A DNA stretch of 64,000 nt from Gracilimonas tropica DSM 19535 (GCF_000375425.1 NZ_AQXG01000008.1:1-64000); one strand, 5' to 3'; positions 44,985 to 54,301 are shown, numbered from the stretch's first letter. The notes: generated from the letters alone by a model not told the origin. Translations and numbers: made by a program.

Positions 44985-45694
44985 AAGCTTTCCTGGAATT
45001 CTGCGGAGTTATATGAGTAAACTGGAATAAAACAGCATTTAATGCAGCTCGGTATTTAAAAAAAGACTCCCCAAAGGCGAAAATAGCTCAATTTTTTTAA
45101 ACGAATCTCAAAAAGGCTCAATTAAACAGTAATTTATAAGTTTCAAATCACGAATTATTTCTAATATCCCTCACATCTTTCAAAGAAATTGACAGTAAGT
45201 ATTAGTTAACGAAAGTTATTAGCCTAAATGTGGCCTAATTCAAGTGATTTGTTATAAGGAATCATTCAATAATGACTAGATACCGAAACCCGAATGTCTA
45301 TTTCTTTCAAATAAATAAAGAAAAACCTATGCTAAGCTGCTAAACACTGCTAAGTTTTTTAAAAGATGGTCCGGTTTATATAAAAGAAGGGATATTGGTT
45401 TTAGCAAAGATTTAAAGAAAATGCTAAGAACTGCTAAAGTGTGCTAGAGATTTTAGCAGCTTTTAGCACCTGTTAGCAGACCTTAGCAGTTAGTTATTTG
45501 TAAATAAACGATGATTTAATGGGTGTTTTGATAGATTTTGGGTCAATCTTAGCAGTTTAGCAGAAAAAGCCCTGGATTTGTTTAAACTTTTTTGAATACT
45601 GACTATCCGAATCAATTTTTTCTAAAAACACTGGGGTTAACAGCTGATTATCTACTGTTTATTTCCATAAAAAGTAGGTAATCATAGCTATGAG
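44985..45694. other. Right-end non-coding region of the island
   Basis: About 710 bp with no credible gene. It is AT-rich, with the TTAGCA repeat cluster in the middle (45330-45562) and nothing recognisable in the first 340 bp. Confidence 0.6.
45330..45562. repeat. Cluster of 12 TTAGCA/TGCTAA hexamers (iteron-like)
   Basis: Exact copies begin at 45330, 45338, 45348, 45401, 45422, 45432, 45453, 45463, 45473, 45483, 45549 and 45557; TGCTAG at 45442 is one base off. Several are spaced about 10 bp, one helix turn. The cluster lies 3' of the integrase gene. Two more TTAGCA copies lie 3' of the integrase remnant at the left end (1219, 1262). A binding array for the recombinase, its directionality factor or a regulator is the likeliest reading. 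Confidence 0.75.
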
Positions 45695-46963
45695 TTAAGC
45701 AGAATAACTCGTTTCACTGAAGAAATAGTTGACTGTATCAATCTGAGTCGCTGGCTTCTTTTGCTCTTCCTTAGCTTCTTCAGCTTTTCGCTTTTCTATC
45801 TTATCCATTTTTCTTTTGAGGTTCTTTACCGAAAGGTGCGTGTACTTCTCGGTAACCTGCTGGCTGGAATGTCCGGCCATTAAGGAAGCCTCTGCAGTAT
45901 GAAAACCATCCTCAATCCAGGTAGTGATGGCCTGATGTCTCATTCCGTGAAGGGTTCTGGTTGTAGGTACTCCGGCTAACTTCGCATAGCGCTTGAATTC
46001 GTAATACACCCGATCACCACGTACAGCTTTGCCTTTGGTTGGTCCTCCCTGATAGATAAATATGAAATCATCATTTTTTACAGAACCCCGAATTTTTAAA
46101 TAATCTTCCAAATACCCACGAAGTTCTTTGCAAATTGGAATAAATCGCTCTTTTCTTCCTTTTGTCGGGCCCAGATAGATAAAGGTGAGTTCATCATCTA
46201 CATATTCAAGATTTTGCCCTTTTAGTCCCGAGTATTGTAATTCAGGTGTATGACCAACTTCATGTTTACGCAATCCGGCATAGTAATAAAGAGCCAGAAT
46301 AGGCTTAAACCAGTGCTGAACTTTTCTGGGGTCAAATTCCGGAAGTTTCTTTTTTCGCTCTAGTTCTTCGTCAAATTTTTCAAAAACCGACATGAGTTCT
46401 TCTTCAGAAATCATTTTTGGTCGAATACTGGATCGGACTTTGGGTAATTCTTCCCTTATCTGATCGATCAGATCTTTAGTCACAATCTTCCGTTTTTTTA
46501 AATAATACCACCAGGTTTTTAGATGTTTGAAATAAAATCCCATAGTGGCTGTTTTAATCTCTTTTCTGAGAATGACCCTTTCAAAATGCTTGAGGTGTAT
46601 CCTGCGTGGATCAATTTTTTCAAGATCATTTAATTCCACAAAATATTCTAAAACTCTTTTATATGCAGCAATAGTCGCAGGTGATAAATGTTTCTTGGAT
46701 TCATAAAACATATCTATCGCCTCCCGAACCGTTCGGCAGTTGTAGGGGTTTTCCACTTCTTTTAAGGCTGCAATAGGGTCAAAACTGGGATGGAATGGAT
46801 CAATTTTACCGAGGCTCTCCAAGCGCTCCAGCTTCGAGATCATTTTGAGTGCTACATCCTTATGCCGGGTTTTAAGCGATTTAGTAATGGTTTGAGAAAC
46901 GCCTTTTACGGAACTATGATATCGGACATAATAATAGCGGTTTCGTTTCTTGAGATATGCCAT
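45695..46963 (-). CDS. int: Tyrosine recombinase (site-specific integrase)
   Basis: The 422-residue enzyme has an arm-type N-terminal domain (MAYLKKRNRYYYVRYHS), a SAM-like core-binding domain (about 65-160) and a catalytic domain with Arg in YAGLRKHEVG, HGMRHQAITTW for HxxR, and GHSSQQVTEKYTHL for the last His and the nucleophilic Tyr. It should integrate and excise the island at the tRNA att sites. The start at 46963 is chosen because the arm domain begins there. It ends 130 bp before the TTAGCA cluster and its start is 190 bp from the right att copy. Confidence 0.93.
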   Translation of the reverse strand: MAYLKKRNRYYYVRYHSSVKGVSQTITKSLKTRHKDVALKMISKLERLESLGKIDPFHPSFDPIAALKEVENPYNCRTVREAIDMFYESKKHLSPATIAAYKRVLEYFVELNDLEKIDPRRIHLKHFERVILRKEIKTATMGFYFKHLKTWWYYLKKRKIVTKDLIDQIREELPKVRSSIRPKMISEEELMSVFEKFDEELERKKKLPEFDPRKVQHWFKPILALYYYAGLRKHEVGHTPELQYSGLKGQNLEYVDDELTFIYLGPTKGRKERFIPICKELRGYLEDYLKIRGSVKNDDFIFIYQGGPTKGKAVRGDRVYYEFKRYAKLAGVPTTRTLHGMRHQAITTWIEDGFHTAEASLMAGHSSQQVTEKYTHLSVKNLKRKMDKIEKRKAEEAKEEQKKPATQIDTVNYFFSETSYSA

Positions 46964-46979
46964 GATAAGTCTCCAAAAA

Positions 46980-47059
46980 TGTACCCCAAAACGAACCAGA
47001 TTCAAGGGAATGGAAGGGAATAAAAGTGTACAAATCATTCCCTAAAATTCGCTTACAAA
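46980..47059. promoter_or_regulatory. Candidate recombinase arm sites near right att
   Basis: TGTACCCC (46980-46987) and CGCTTACAAA (47050-47059) between int and the right att copy match motifs near the left att (TGTACCC at 92 and 104; CGCTTACAAA at 204). Matching short motifs at both ends, in the same orientation, suggest integrase or accessory-factor sites. This is inference. Confidence 0.35.
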
Positions 47060-47153
47060 AGTAAGTAAAGGGGCTTTTTTTTTAACTATTGAGGCACTTT
47101 TTGGCGTTTTCAGTACTTTAAAAACACACAAGATAAGCTTCGTACTTTCCGCC

Positions 47154-47192
47154 TTATGAGTCGACTGCTCTAACCAACTGAGCTACGGGCCC
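47154..47192 (-). pseudogene. tRNA 5' half, truncated; right att copy
   Basis: The 39 nt are identical to 1-39 and span the acceptor 5' strand through the anticodon loop. The following bases (GGCGG on the minus strand) cannot pair with the anticodon stem GTCGA, so no tRNA can form here. It is the tRNA piece left attached to the original upstream DNA after integration. The chromosomal promoter remains beside it (TAAATTTG at 47222-47229). Confidence 0.85.
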
Positions 47193-47221
47193 ATGGAGTT
47201 GGTCTCTTTTTAAGAGGGTCG

Positions 47222-47229
47222 CAAATTTA
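47222..47229 (-). promoter_or_regulatory. TAnnTTTG-type -7 box of the original tRNA promoter
   Basis: On the minus strand this reads TAAATTTG, a full match to the Bacteroidota -7 consensus, 29 nt before the tRNA 5' end. It now drives only the truncated tRNA copy and reads into int-side DNA. Confidence 0.5.
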
Positions 47230-47277
47230 CAAGGTTTCCCCGCCAGATAAAAGCCTTTTTTACTTTTTTGGCAGCCT

Positions 47278-48240
47278 TTATTCAGGCCGCATGGTCAGCA
47301 ATGGTTTCTCAAGATGTTGCGCTACAATTCCGGTGGTGGAACCTAATAGAACACGAGCTATACCTGTCCGGCCGTGTGTACTCATCACCACTAAGTCGGC
47401 ATTCTCATTGGCATAATCGTAAATCTCTGAATGAGCAGAAAATCCTTTCTTCACAAGGCTTACCACTCGTACAGATTCGCTTTTTTTATTCTCTTTTCGG
47501 GTCATCATATCTTCAAAATCAGTACCTGTTGATTTTATACTCAGTCCCAGTTCAGGATGTTTTCCAAAATAACCCTGAATATTCTTAATTAGTGCTTTAT
47601 ATACCGATTCATCATCTTCAATGGTCATTGGCAGCACTTCCATTCCCAAAGTATAGGGCTCAATAATATGCATAAGTGTGATTCGTGCATCGAAAGCAAG
47701 CGCCATTTCGAATGCTTCGGCCAAAGGAGTTGCCGATTCATCAGAACCGTCAACCGGAACCAATATTTCATTGATACCCTTTTTATCGAATGCTTTATTC
47801 AGACTTAAGACCGGTTTTTCGGAATATCGTATCACTTTCTCGGTGATGTTACTTCGGGCATCTTTGGTCTCATGTTTACCCTTATTCGCCATAATGATAA
47901 GATCATACTGGCTGTTTTTCGCTTGTTCTGCGATCACATGTGAGGGTTTTCGGCCCACTAAATTGATTAACTGACCCCGGTGCTCTTTGGGAAGATATTT
48001 TTCTGCGATCTCATGCATTTTTTCGTTGGAAGCTTTCAGCACTTTGGGATACAGATCTTTCTCCATGTCGAATGGAACGCCAAGATGTTCCATACTTTCA
48101 TCATAATAACTCATTAATGGTATTACGTGGATCAGATCCACGGTACTGTCATACAGCTCCACAAACCTGGCAGCCATTTTTACAGCCTCTAAAGATGCTT
48201 CCGAAAAATCAGTGGGAACTAAGATGTGACGCGCTTTCAT
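47278..48240 (-). CDS. Tandem universal stress protein (UspA)
   Basis: The product has 320 residues and two Usp domains (about 1-145 and 155-320). The first opens MKARHILVPTDFSEAS; the second has ILVPVDGSDES and ends with the ATP-binding STHGRTGIARVLLGST motif (GxxG-9-GS). An AGGAGG ribosome-binding site 5 nt before ATG 48240 sets the start, an unusually strong Shine-Dalgarno for this group. It is the first chromosomal gene right of the island. A stress-survival role with nucleotide binding is expected. Confidence 0.92.
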   Translation of the reverse strand: MKARHILVPTDFSEASLEAVKMAARFVELYDSTVDLIHVIPLMSYYDESMEHLGVPFDMEKDLYPKVLKASNEKMHEIAEKYLPKEHRGQLINLVGRKPSHVIAEQAKNSQYDLIIMANKGKHETKDARSNITEKVIRYSEKPVLSLNKAFDKKGINEILVPVDGSDESATPLAEAFEMALAFDARITLMHIIEPYTLGMEVLPMTIEDDESVYKALIKNIQGYFGKHPELGLSIKSTGTDFEDMMTRKENKKSESVRVVSLVKKGFSAHSEIYDYANENADLVVMSTHGRTGIARVLLGSTTGIVAQHLEKPLLTMRPE

Positions 48241-48390
48241 AACAACCTCCTCTGTTATTAGTTGTTTATGCGATCTTAACAAAAAACTGTGAAGGTTGAA
48301 TGAAGAATTTTAGCGTTACTTTTTGTGAGGCATAGCCCCATCCTGCTTAAAGCATTACATTTCTGAAAACAGAGATCCCAAGTCTGTTCT

Positions 48391-49371
48391 CTATTTCTTC
48401 AACTCCGGCTTGATCGTGACTTGAGGAATTTCAAGATGTTGTATCACCTGTTCAGCTGTTGAGCCGAGTAACATCCTGGAAAGTCCTGTTCGTCCGTGTG
48501 TACTCATCACCAGCAGATCTGCATGTTCATTCCCATAATCGATGATCTCGTGGTGAGCTGCAACCGACTTCAGAATCACCGTTTTGAAATCCAGTGTCTG
48601 TTCTTCTCCATCCACCGTATGAATCAGTTTATCCTGAAACTGTTTCTCTCCATCTTCAACCCGAAAATCATGCTCTTTAAAATCCTTGAAAAAAGACCTC
48701 AGCCGGCCTTTAAGTCCGCCATATACTGCTTCTTCATCAATACCGATTGACATGGGCTCAACACCATGCACATCATGCGCGTACATTTCGATCACATTTA
48801 GAATCTCCAGCTTGGCACCAAACTTAAAAGCGAGATCAAATGCCATCGGAATGGCTGCCAGGGAATGATTGGAAAAATCACAAGGAACTACGATGGTGTT
48901 GATCTTATCGGATTTCATTTTCTCCGAAAGCGTCAATACAGGAGTTTTAGACCTTCGAATGACTTTATCAGTTGCACTACCATGAAAGAATTCACCCACA
49001 TGTGACCCTTTTGCACTCATCATCACCAAGTCATATTTACCTTTCTCAATTTGTGAAAGAATGGAATCGGAGGGCTTTCGGTCAATGGTGACGATATACT
49101 CTCCCCTTTTCTCTTTTTTCTTGATATGCTTATTGGCGAAAGCAGAGAGTTCTTTTCGCTGGTTTTCGATCAGCTTGGGATAGATGTCCCTGTCCATACT
49201 CAGAGGCACTCCAATTTTGTCAAAACTATCCCCAAGATATTTTGAAAGCGGGATCACATGCATCAGATCTACCGTACAATCGAAGCTTTCGATAAACAGA
49301 TCGGCTGACTCAAGCGCCACATTACTCTCTTCTGATAGATCGGTGGGAATTAGAATTCGTTTGACGTCCAT
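48391..49371 (-). CDS. Tandem universal stress protein (UspA)
   Basis: This 326-residue paralogue of the neighbouring gene has two Usp domains. The second carries VVPCDFSNHS and ends MSTHGRTGLSRMLLGSTAEQVIQHL with the ATP-binding glycine motif. The regions before the GRTG motif and the MDxxxYPKL segment are shared with the neighbour, so they arose by duplication. A GAGGAG ribosome-binding site lies before the start. The two are 150 bp apart on the same strand. Confidence 0.92.
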   Translation of the reverse strand: MDVKRILIPTDLSEESNVALESADLFIESFDCTVDLMHVIPLSKYLGDSFDKIGVPLSMDRDIYPKLIENQRKELSAFANKHIKKKEKRGEYIVTIDRKPSDSILSQIEKGKYDLVMMSAKGSHVGEFFHGSATDKVIRRSKTPVLTLSEKMKSDKINTIVVPCDFSNHSLAAIPMAFDLAFKFGAKLEILNVIEMYAHDVHGVEPMSIGIDEEAVYGGLKGRLRSFFKDFKEHDFRVEDGEKQFQDKLIHTVDGEEQTLDFKTVILKSVAAHHEIIDYGNEHADLLVMSTHGRTGLSRMLLGSTAEQVIQHLEIPQVTIKPELKK

Positions 49372-49483
49372 GGCTTCTCCTCAATTTGATTTATAACCTA
49401 TTATTTAAAATAAGTTAATGGACGATAATGTTCCATTCCCCAATAAAAAATAATTTAACCCAATTTAAGGGATTTGAGAAGGA

Positions 49484-50632
49484 TCACTTGTCTCTCAGCC
49501 GCTCCAATCCCCCTACCATAATCATTCCAACAATTATTCCGGCTACTCCGCCCCAAACGTTGGGATGATCCGCTTTTTTGGCTCCAATCCAGCCGGGAAT
49601 ATATGGTTCAGATTTGATCAGTTTGTTTTTGACCGTCTCAATTTCAACCTGCTTCATCTCATCAAAATTGGATTCAGCATTTCGGATCTTTCCTATACGT
49701 TCATATTCCGGAAGATTTGTACTCTGTGGGTTTTCCATTAATTCCTGAGCCCGGGGATCGGTCATGTACACGACCTCTGTTTCCCGTACCTGTTCTACGA
49801 ACTCTCTGTGCTGATAAGGCCAAATCACATATAAAGAACCTATCAGGAAACCGATCAATACCGCTATGGTTTGCGAATGATATTTGGATAACAGCCAGGA
49901 TAAAAACCGTGAGAAAGCGGCTAATCCTACAATGGCACCAAGTATAAAAGGCAACAAGCCTATTAGTCCGTCTACAGTTTCAACTCCTCCCAGCTTGCCG
50001 ATCTGCGAAAGCAGGTAATCATACTTACGCATGATAAGTAACAGGTATGAACCGGAAATTCCCGGTAAAATCATGGCGCAAATAGCTATGCTTCCACTTA
50101 AAAACACAAAAGCGGGGTGTTCCGGTGTATCTGTTGGCACCAAAGAGACGATCCATATGCCAAATGCTATCCCTATGAGCAACATCAAAAACTCTATTTT
50201 TGAAAAGCGTTTCAATGTTTTGATCAGGATATAAATGGAGCCTACGATCAAGCCAAAAAACAGGCCATAGACGATCTCAGGATGGGTAAACATATATACC
50301 TGCAAGGGTACTACTTTTGTAAAAAAAGCCAGTGCAGAAAATATACCCGCAAACAAAGTGACCAGGAAAAAAATATGCATTTCCTGAAAGGCTTCTTTCC
50401 ACTTCAAGGAAAAGAAAAGCTTAAGAAACCGTCCGTTTACACTTTTGATGGCATTCAACAGTCGTTCATAAATACCTACGATCAAAGCCATGGTGCCACC
50501 GCTAACGCCCGGCACAATATCCGCCGATCCCATCAAAAACCCTTTGAGGGCTAAAAACGGAGCTTCTTTAAATGTGGTGGTATCTTTTGGGGAGGTTGAT
50601 TTTTTTGGATCAGCCACTATGATTCTCCCCAT
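49484..50632 (-). CDS. DUF368 family membrane protein (polyprenyl-phosphate translocase type)
   Basis: A 382-residue protein with about eight to ten TM helices and the DUF368 signature GFLMGSADIVPGVSGGTMALIVGIYERLL, repeated later as MILPGISGSYLLLI. Members of this family (PopT) have been linked to recycling of undecaprenyl phosphate across the membrane. The C-terminal part holds a long charged loop before the last TM. The start overlaps the pcm stop by 16 bp; a GTG at 50617 would be an alternative start. Confidence 0.9.
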   Translation of the reverse strand: MGRIIVADPKKSTSPKDTTTFKEAPFLALKGFLMGSADIVPGVSGGTMALIVGIYERLLNAIKSVNGRFLKLFFSLKWKEAFQEMHIFFLVTLFAGIFSALAFFTKVVPLQVYMFTHPEIVYGLFFGLIVGSIYILIKTLKRFSKIEFLMLLIGIAFGIWIVSLVPTDTPEHPAFVFLSGSIAICAMILPGISGSYLLLIMRKYDYLLSQIGKLGGVETVDGLIGLLPFILGAIVGLAAFSRFLSWLLSKYHSQTIAVLIGFLIGSLYVIWPYQHREFVEQVRETEVVYMTDPRAQELMENPQSTNLPEYERIGKIRNAESNFDEMKQVEIETVKNKLIKSEPYIPGWIGAKKADHPNVWGGVAGIIVGMIMVGGLERLRDK

Positions 50633-51327
50633 CCCTTTTCGCCGATGAGGGGTACAAATTTAAAATCGGCCAATTCTTCTCGATCATATTCATTTTCTGA
50701 AACTCGTGTAATACGCAACATCATTTGTTTTTCATCATTTCCAACCGGGATCACTAATCGTCCGCCAATAGCTAATTGTTGCACCAGATCATCCGGAACC
50801 ACCGGGGCGCCGGCCGTTACTACAATGCCATCGTAGGGTGCATAAGTGGACCAGCCAAGGGTTCCGTCGCCTACTTTCAGCATGGCCCGGTATCCCAATT
50901 CATGCAGCGATTCTTTTGCTCTGTGATATAATTCCTTATGCCGTTCCACACTGTAAACTTCGGCTCCCAATTCACATAAAACCATACATTGATAGCCAGA
51001 ACCGGTCCCAATTTCCAATACTTTATCTCCACGATCTATCCCCAATAATTCGGTTTGAGCCGCTACGGTAAAAGGCTGAGAGATCGTCTGCCCCATCCCA
51101 ATTGGAAGCGCAGTATCATTGTATGCCTTGGAATGCAGGGCTGTGTCGATGAGCCGGTGTCGGGGTATTTTTCCTATGGCCTGAAGTACCTGTTCATCTT
51201 CAATGCCCTTTTTGCGGAGCTGCTCCACCAACTGCCTTCGCGGCCTTACAAATCTACGATCGTCCTGCACCTTTTTTTGATTAAATCCCGGTTCTGTTGA
51301 AGGATTAAGTATAGGCATTTCGTTCAA
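50617..51327 (-). CDS. pcm: Protein-L-isoaspartate O-methyltransferase
   Basis: A 236-residue SAM methyltransferase that repairs isoaspartyl residues. The motifs seen are PRHRLIDTAL, the N-terminal signature PIGMGQTISQPFTVA, motif I VLEIGTGSGYQC, YSVERHKEL, and VVTAGAP. An extension of about 40 residues precedes the usual start; ATG 51318 is also possible. It is co-transcribed with the DUF368 gene. Confidence 0.94.
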   Translation of the reverse strand: MNEMPILNPSTEPGFNQKKVQDDRRFVRPRRQLVEQLRKKGIEDEQVLQAIGKIPRHRLIDTALHSKAYNDTALPIGMGQTISQPFTVAAQTELLGIDRGDKVLEIGTGSGYQCMVLCELGAEVYSVERHKELYHRAKESLHELGYRAMLKVGDGTLGWSTYAPYDGIVVTAGAPVVPDDLVQQLAIGGRLVIPVGNDEKQMMLRITRVSENEYDREELADFKFVPLIGEKGWGES

Positions 51328-51416
51328 AAAATGAGGGTAGAATTTGATTCTTATGGATCTAATTTTTTAGCATGGATATTGATAAGAAAGCGGAGGCGCC
51401 GCCTTATTTGGCAAAA

Positions 51417-51440
51417 CTCCTGAAGGCGTAGCCTTTGGAG
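51417..51440. repeat. Stem-loop in the pcm-lgt spacer
   Basis: CTCCTGAAGGC and GCCTTTGGAG pair around GTA with one bulge and a G-U pair. It lies near a second G/C palindrome (GGAGGCGCCGCC, about 51391) in the divergent spacer. It may be an intergenic repeat element. Confidence 0.4.
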
Positions 51441-51520
51441 ATCTTTAGAACCGGAGAAGTTTATTTTTTTATCAAAGGCAGCTTTGTATTTTTGAGATGA
51501 CCTAATCATCAACACGACCT

Positions 51521-52351
51521 ATGATCTTAGCTTTCTTGGAAACTCTCAAATGGGGTATCGATCCCGTTATATTTGAACTCGGTCCGCTTGCCCCACGCTG
51601 GTATGGACTATTATTTGCCGGAGCTTTTGTTTCGGGCTATATGTTTGGGGTAAGAATGTGGAAAGATTCCGGACGAAAGGTTGAGGAGATGGAAAGCGTG
51701 CTAACCTGGATCTTGGTCGCCACGGTAATTGGAGCCCGCCTGGGCCACGTGATCTTTTATGATCCCTCCTATTACCTGCGTAACCTTGGCGAAGTTCTCG
51801 CTATCTGGAAAGGGGGACTCGCAAGCCATGGGGCTGCGATTGGGATCATCATCGCTATGTATTATCTCGCGAAGAAACATGCGAATATGAGTTTTTGGTG
51901 GTTAGCCGATCGTGTTGTGATTCCGACTGCGGTTGGGGGAGCTTTCATCAGAACGGGGAATTTTTTCAATTCCGAGATCTACGGCCACGAGACGGATTCT
52001 GTTTTTGGTGTCATTTTTACCAATCTGCCCGGACCCATGGGTATGGTGCCGCGGCATCCAACCATGCTGTATGAAGCGGTGTTATGTATCGCCGTTTTTG
52101 CCGTGCTTTGGTTTATCTACAAAAAATATAAAGCACATCCTCCGGAAGGTTCTTTGTTTGGAACATTCCTTATTTTACTGTTCACCGGCCGTTTTTTCCT
52201 GGAGTACACTAAGATCCCACAAGCTAATTTTGCCAGCGACTGGATGTTCAACATGGGACAATTACTGAGTATCCCTATGGTTTTGATCGGAATTTATATT
52301 GTCGTGAAGATGGTGGATTGGAGAAAGCCGGGGCCTGACGCTTCTATTTAA
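51521..52351 (+). CDS. lgt: Phosphatidylglycerol-prolipoprotein diacylglyceryl transferase
   Basis: A 276-residue inner-membrane enzyme that lipidates prolipoproteins, with seven TM helices. Family motifs are RWYGLLFAGAF, GARLGHVIFYDP, GGLASHGAAIG with the conserved His, and RTGNFFNSEIYGHETD, which holds the Lgt signature Arg and Asn. It is the chromosomal first step of the pathway whose later steps (LspA and an Lnb homologue) also occur in the island. Confidence 0.95.
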   Translation: MILAFLETLKWGIDPVIFELGPLAPRWYGLLFAGAFVSGYMFGVRMWKDSGRKVEEMESVLTWILVATVIGARLGHVIFYDPSYYLRNLGEVLAIWKGGLASHGAAIGIIIAMYYLAKKHANMSFWWLADRVVIPTAVGGAFIRTGNFFNSEIYGHETDSVFGVIFTNLPGPMGMVPRHPTMLYEAVLCIAVFAVLWFIYKKYKAHPPEGSLFGTFLILLFTGRFFLEYTKIPQANFASDWMFNMGQLLSIPMVLIGIYIVVKMVDWRKPGPDASI

Positions 52352-52427
52352 TTCCATTCTAAATTTGTCGGAAAGGTAGCTAAAACCTTGTAAGGCAGGT
52401 ATATTCATCGCTCAATAAACCAAGCGT

Positions 52428-53177
52428 ATGGAATTTTTATCCTCGACCGTATTTTTAGTATTTGCATATGCCCTGCTAACGGCTGTAGCTACCGGTATAG
52501 GAGCAATACCTTTTTTCTTCATCAAAGATATTTCCCCCTCCCTTTTAGGGAAATCAAATGCAGCTGCTTCGGGCCTGATGCTTGCTGCCAGTTTCAGCCT
52601 TATCATGGAAGGGTACAACATTGATCAGTGGATGACCTTAGCCGGAATGTTGGCCGGTGTGATCATTATCATCCTTGCCAACAATTGGATGGAAGGTCGC
52701 TCGGAGGTTAAGATCACAGACGTAGCCAGTGGCAAACGAATGGCTATGATAATGTTTCTGGGTATCATGACCGTGCATTCCTTTGCTGAAGGTGTGAGCG
52801 TTGGTGTGTCTTTTGCCAGCACCATGGAATTCGGGATATTTATTGCTATTGCAATCGCCGTTCATAACATCCCGGAAGGCCTGGCCATCAGCTTGGTGAT
52901 GGTGCCCCAGGGTACCTCTCCCCTCAAAGCTGTTTGGTGGAGTATTTTTTCCAGTTTACCACAACCTATTATGGCTGTTCCTGCCTTTTTATTCGTTGAA
53001 GTTTTCAGGCAATACCTGCCTTTTGGATTGGGGCTTGCAGCCGGGGCCATGATATGGATGGTTTTTGCTGATTTGATCCCTGAAGCTTTGGAAAAGTGTG
53101 AACCCAAAAAAGTAGGCCTTTGGGTTACCCTTGCCATTTTAGCTATGAGTGCATTTCAGATCTTGATTGGGCACTAA
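52428..53177 (+). CDS. ZIP-family metal transporter
   Basis: A 249-residue protein with eight TM helices. TM4 has HSFAEGVSVG and TM5 HNIPEGLAIS, the paired ZIP metal-site signatures. It probably imports Zn(II) or another divalent ion. It starts 76 bp after lgt on the same strand. The REP-like palindrome at 53178-53204 begins at its stop codon. Confidence 0.93.
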   Translation: MEFLSSTVFLVFAYALLTAVATGIGAIPFFFIKDISPSLLGKSNAAASGLMLAASFSLIMEGYNIDQWMTLAGMLAGVIIIILANNWMEGRSEVKITDVASGKRMAMIMFLGIMTVHSFAEGVSVGVSFASTMEFGIFIAIAIAVHNIPEGLAISLVMVPQGTSPLKAVWWSIFSSLPQPIMAVPAFLFVEVFRQYLPFGLGLAAGAMIWMVFADLIPEALEKCEPKKVGLWVTLAILAMSAFQILIGH

Positions 53178-53204
53178 TCGCTCCTACGCAGAGCATAGGA
53201 GCGA
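53178..53204. repeat. REP-like palindrome (copy 1)
   Basis: TCGCTCCTA and TAGGAGCGA flank CGCAGAGCA. The central CGCAGAGC and the outer TCG...CGA recur at 58341-58368. Palindromes with this core are typical dispersed REP-type elements. As it starts 1 nt after the ZIP stop, it could also terminate that transcript. Confidence 0.6.
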
Positions 53205-53265
53205 GCTGCTTTAAGACAGCGTTTCAGAGCCACTTATTCTTAGATCATTAAATTTGAAGTTTGAA

Positions 53266-54165
53266 TCAATTTGAACCGGGCTTCCCATTTTTGAGCATGG
53301 AGTCCAGCTTTTCGCCACCTCGAATTCCAAAATCCAGGGTAGTGATGGGATATGGGATCATGATGTCGTTCTCATCAAAGGCTTTTTTGAGTGTGATCAT
53401 AGCCTCACTTCTTGCTCCAAGATATTGCGGAAGGGTATTGAACTTGATCCAAAACCGAAGCTTGAAATCTACCGAGCTTCCACCAAAAGAATCATAATAC
53501 AATTCCACGTCTCTGGATTGATCCCGATGTTCTAAATCTTCGATGGCTTCAATAGCAACTTTTCGGGCTTTCTCAAGATCATCCCCATAAGATACCCCAC
53601 AACTTAGGTCAATTCGTCTCATTCCTGTTTTGGTGAAATTAGTGAAGGGATTTTCATAAACCGATTTATTGGGAACATATACGATCTGTCCTTGCGGTGT
53701 TCGAATCACTGTATTTCTAAGGTTTAGTTTTTCAACAGTTCCAAAATATCCGTTTGTATCGATGATATCCCCGATCCCAAAAGGATGCCGAACTGAAAGC
53801 AATACTCCTGAGATAAAATTCGAGGCAATATCCTGAAAGGCAAAACCTAAGGCCAAACCTATGATACCTGCACCGGCAAGCAGACTGGTAACGGCTCCAT
53901 CCAAATTTAAAATACTGAGGGCAAAGAATATTCCTGTTGCAAGCACCAATACCCCAATAATAGTCTGGATTAATCCGGTTACTGTTTTGTTGGAGGTTAC
54001 CCTATTCAACACCCGGCCTACTGTTTTCTTGATAAACTTTGCAAGAGCATAAAAGATGACCATTACCAAAAGTGCCATTGCAAGATTGGGCAGCATCTCG
54101 ATGGCAGTAGTAATCCAGCCTTCTAATTTTCCAACTACGGTATCATAAATATTATTTAGTTCCAT
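53266..54165 (-). CDS. MscS-family mechanosensitive ion channel
   Basis: A 299-residue protein with three N-terminal TM helices (about 20-125), the pore-lining third helix followed by GFAFQDIASNFISGVLL, and a beta domain with DIIDTNGYFGTVEKLNLRNTVIRTPQGQIVYVPN. The C-terminal part has the alpha/beta fold of MscS. It opens when osmotic downshock stretches the membrane. It stands alone, transcribed away from the metallopeptidase gene. Confidence 0.94.
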   Translation of the reverse strand: MELNNIYDTVVGKLEGWITTAIEMLPNLAMALLVMVIFYALAKFIKKTVGRVLNRVTSNKTVTGLIQTIIGVLVLATGIFFALSILNLDGAVTSLLAGAGIIGLALGFAFQDIASNFISGVLLSVRHPFGIGDIIDTNGYFGTVEKLNLRNTVIRTPQGQIVYVPNKSVYENPFTNFTKTGMRRIDLSCGVSYGDDLEKARKVAIEAIEDLEHRDQSRDVELYYDSFGGSSVDFKLRFWIKFNTLPQYLGARSEAMITLKKAFDENDIMIPYPITTLDFGIRGGEKLDSMLKNGKPGSN

Positions 54166-54301
54166 AACTCCTTATGTTTCATTTCTGATTATATCTTCTA
54201 CAAAAGTTTTAGCTCGTGTATTGTTCCATTTATTTTTGTAAGTAATTATTTATCAGCAATCTGATTCCTCATGTTCATTCTATTTATCCCATTATTGATT
54301 T

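Larger units (their letters stand above)
40..47192. mobile_element. Integrated metal-resistance genomic island, about 47 kb
   Basis: Perfect 39-nt direct repeats of a tRNA 5' half flank the segment. A tyrosine recombinase gene starts 190 bp inside the right repeat and an integrase remnant lies near the left repeat. The cargo is almost entirely metal efflux, metal redox, lipoprotein maturation and one restriction-modification enzyme, with strongly uneven base composition. No conjugation genes, relaxase or replication gene is recognisable, so it reads as a genomic island or mobilisable element and not a complete ICE. Right of 47192 the genes are housekeeping. Confidence 0.85.
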
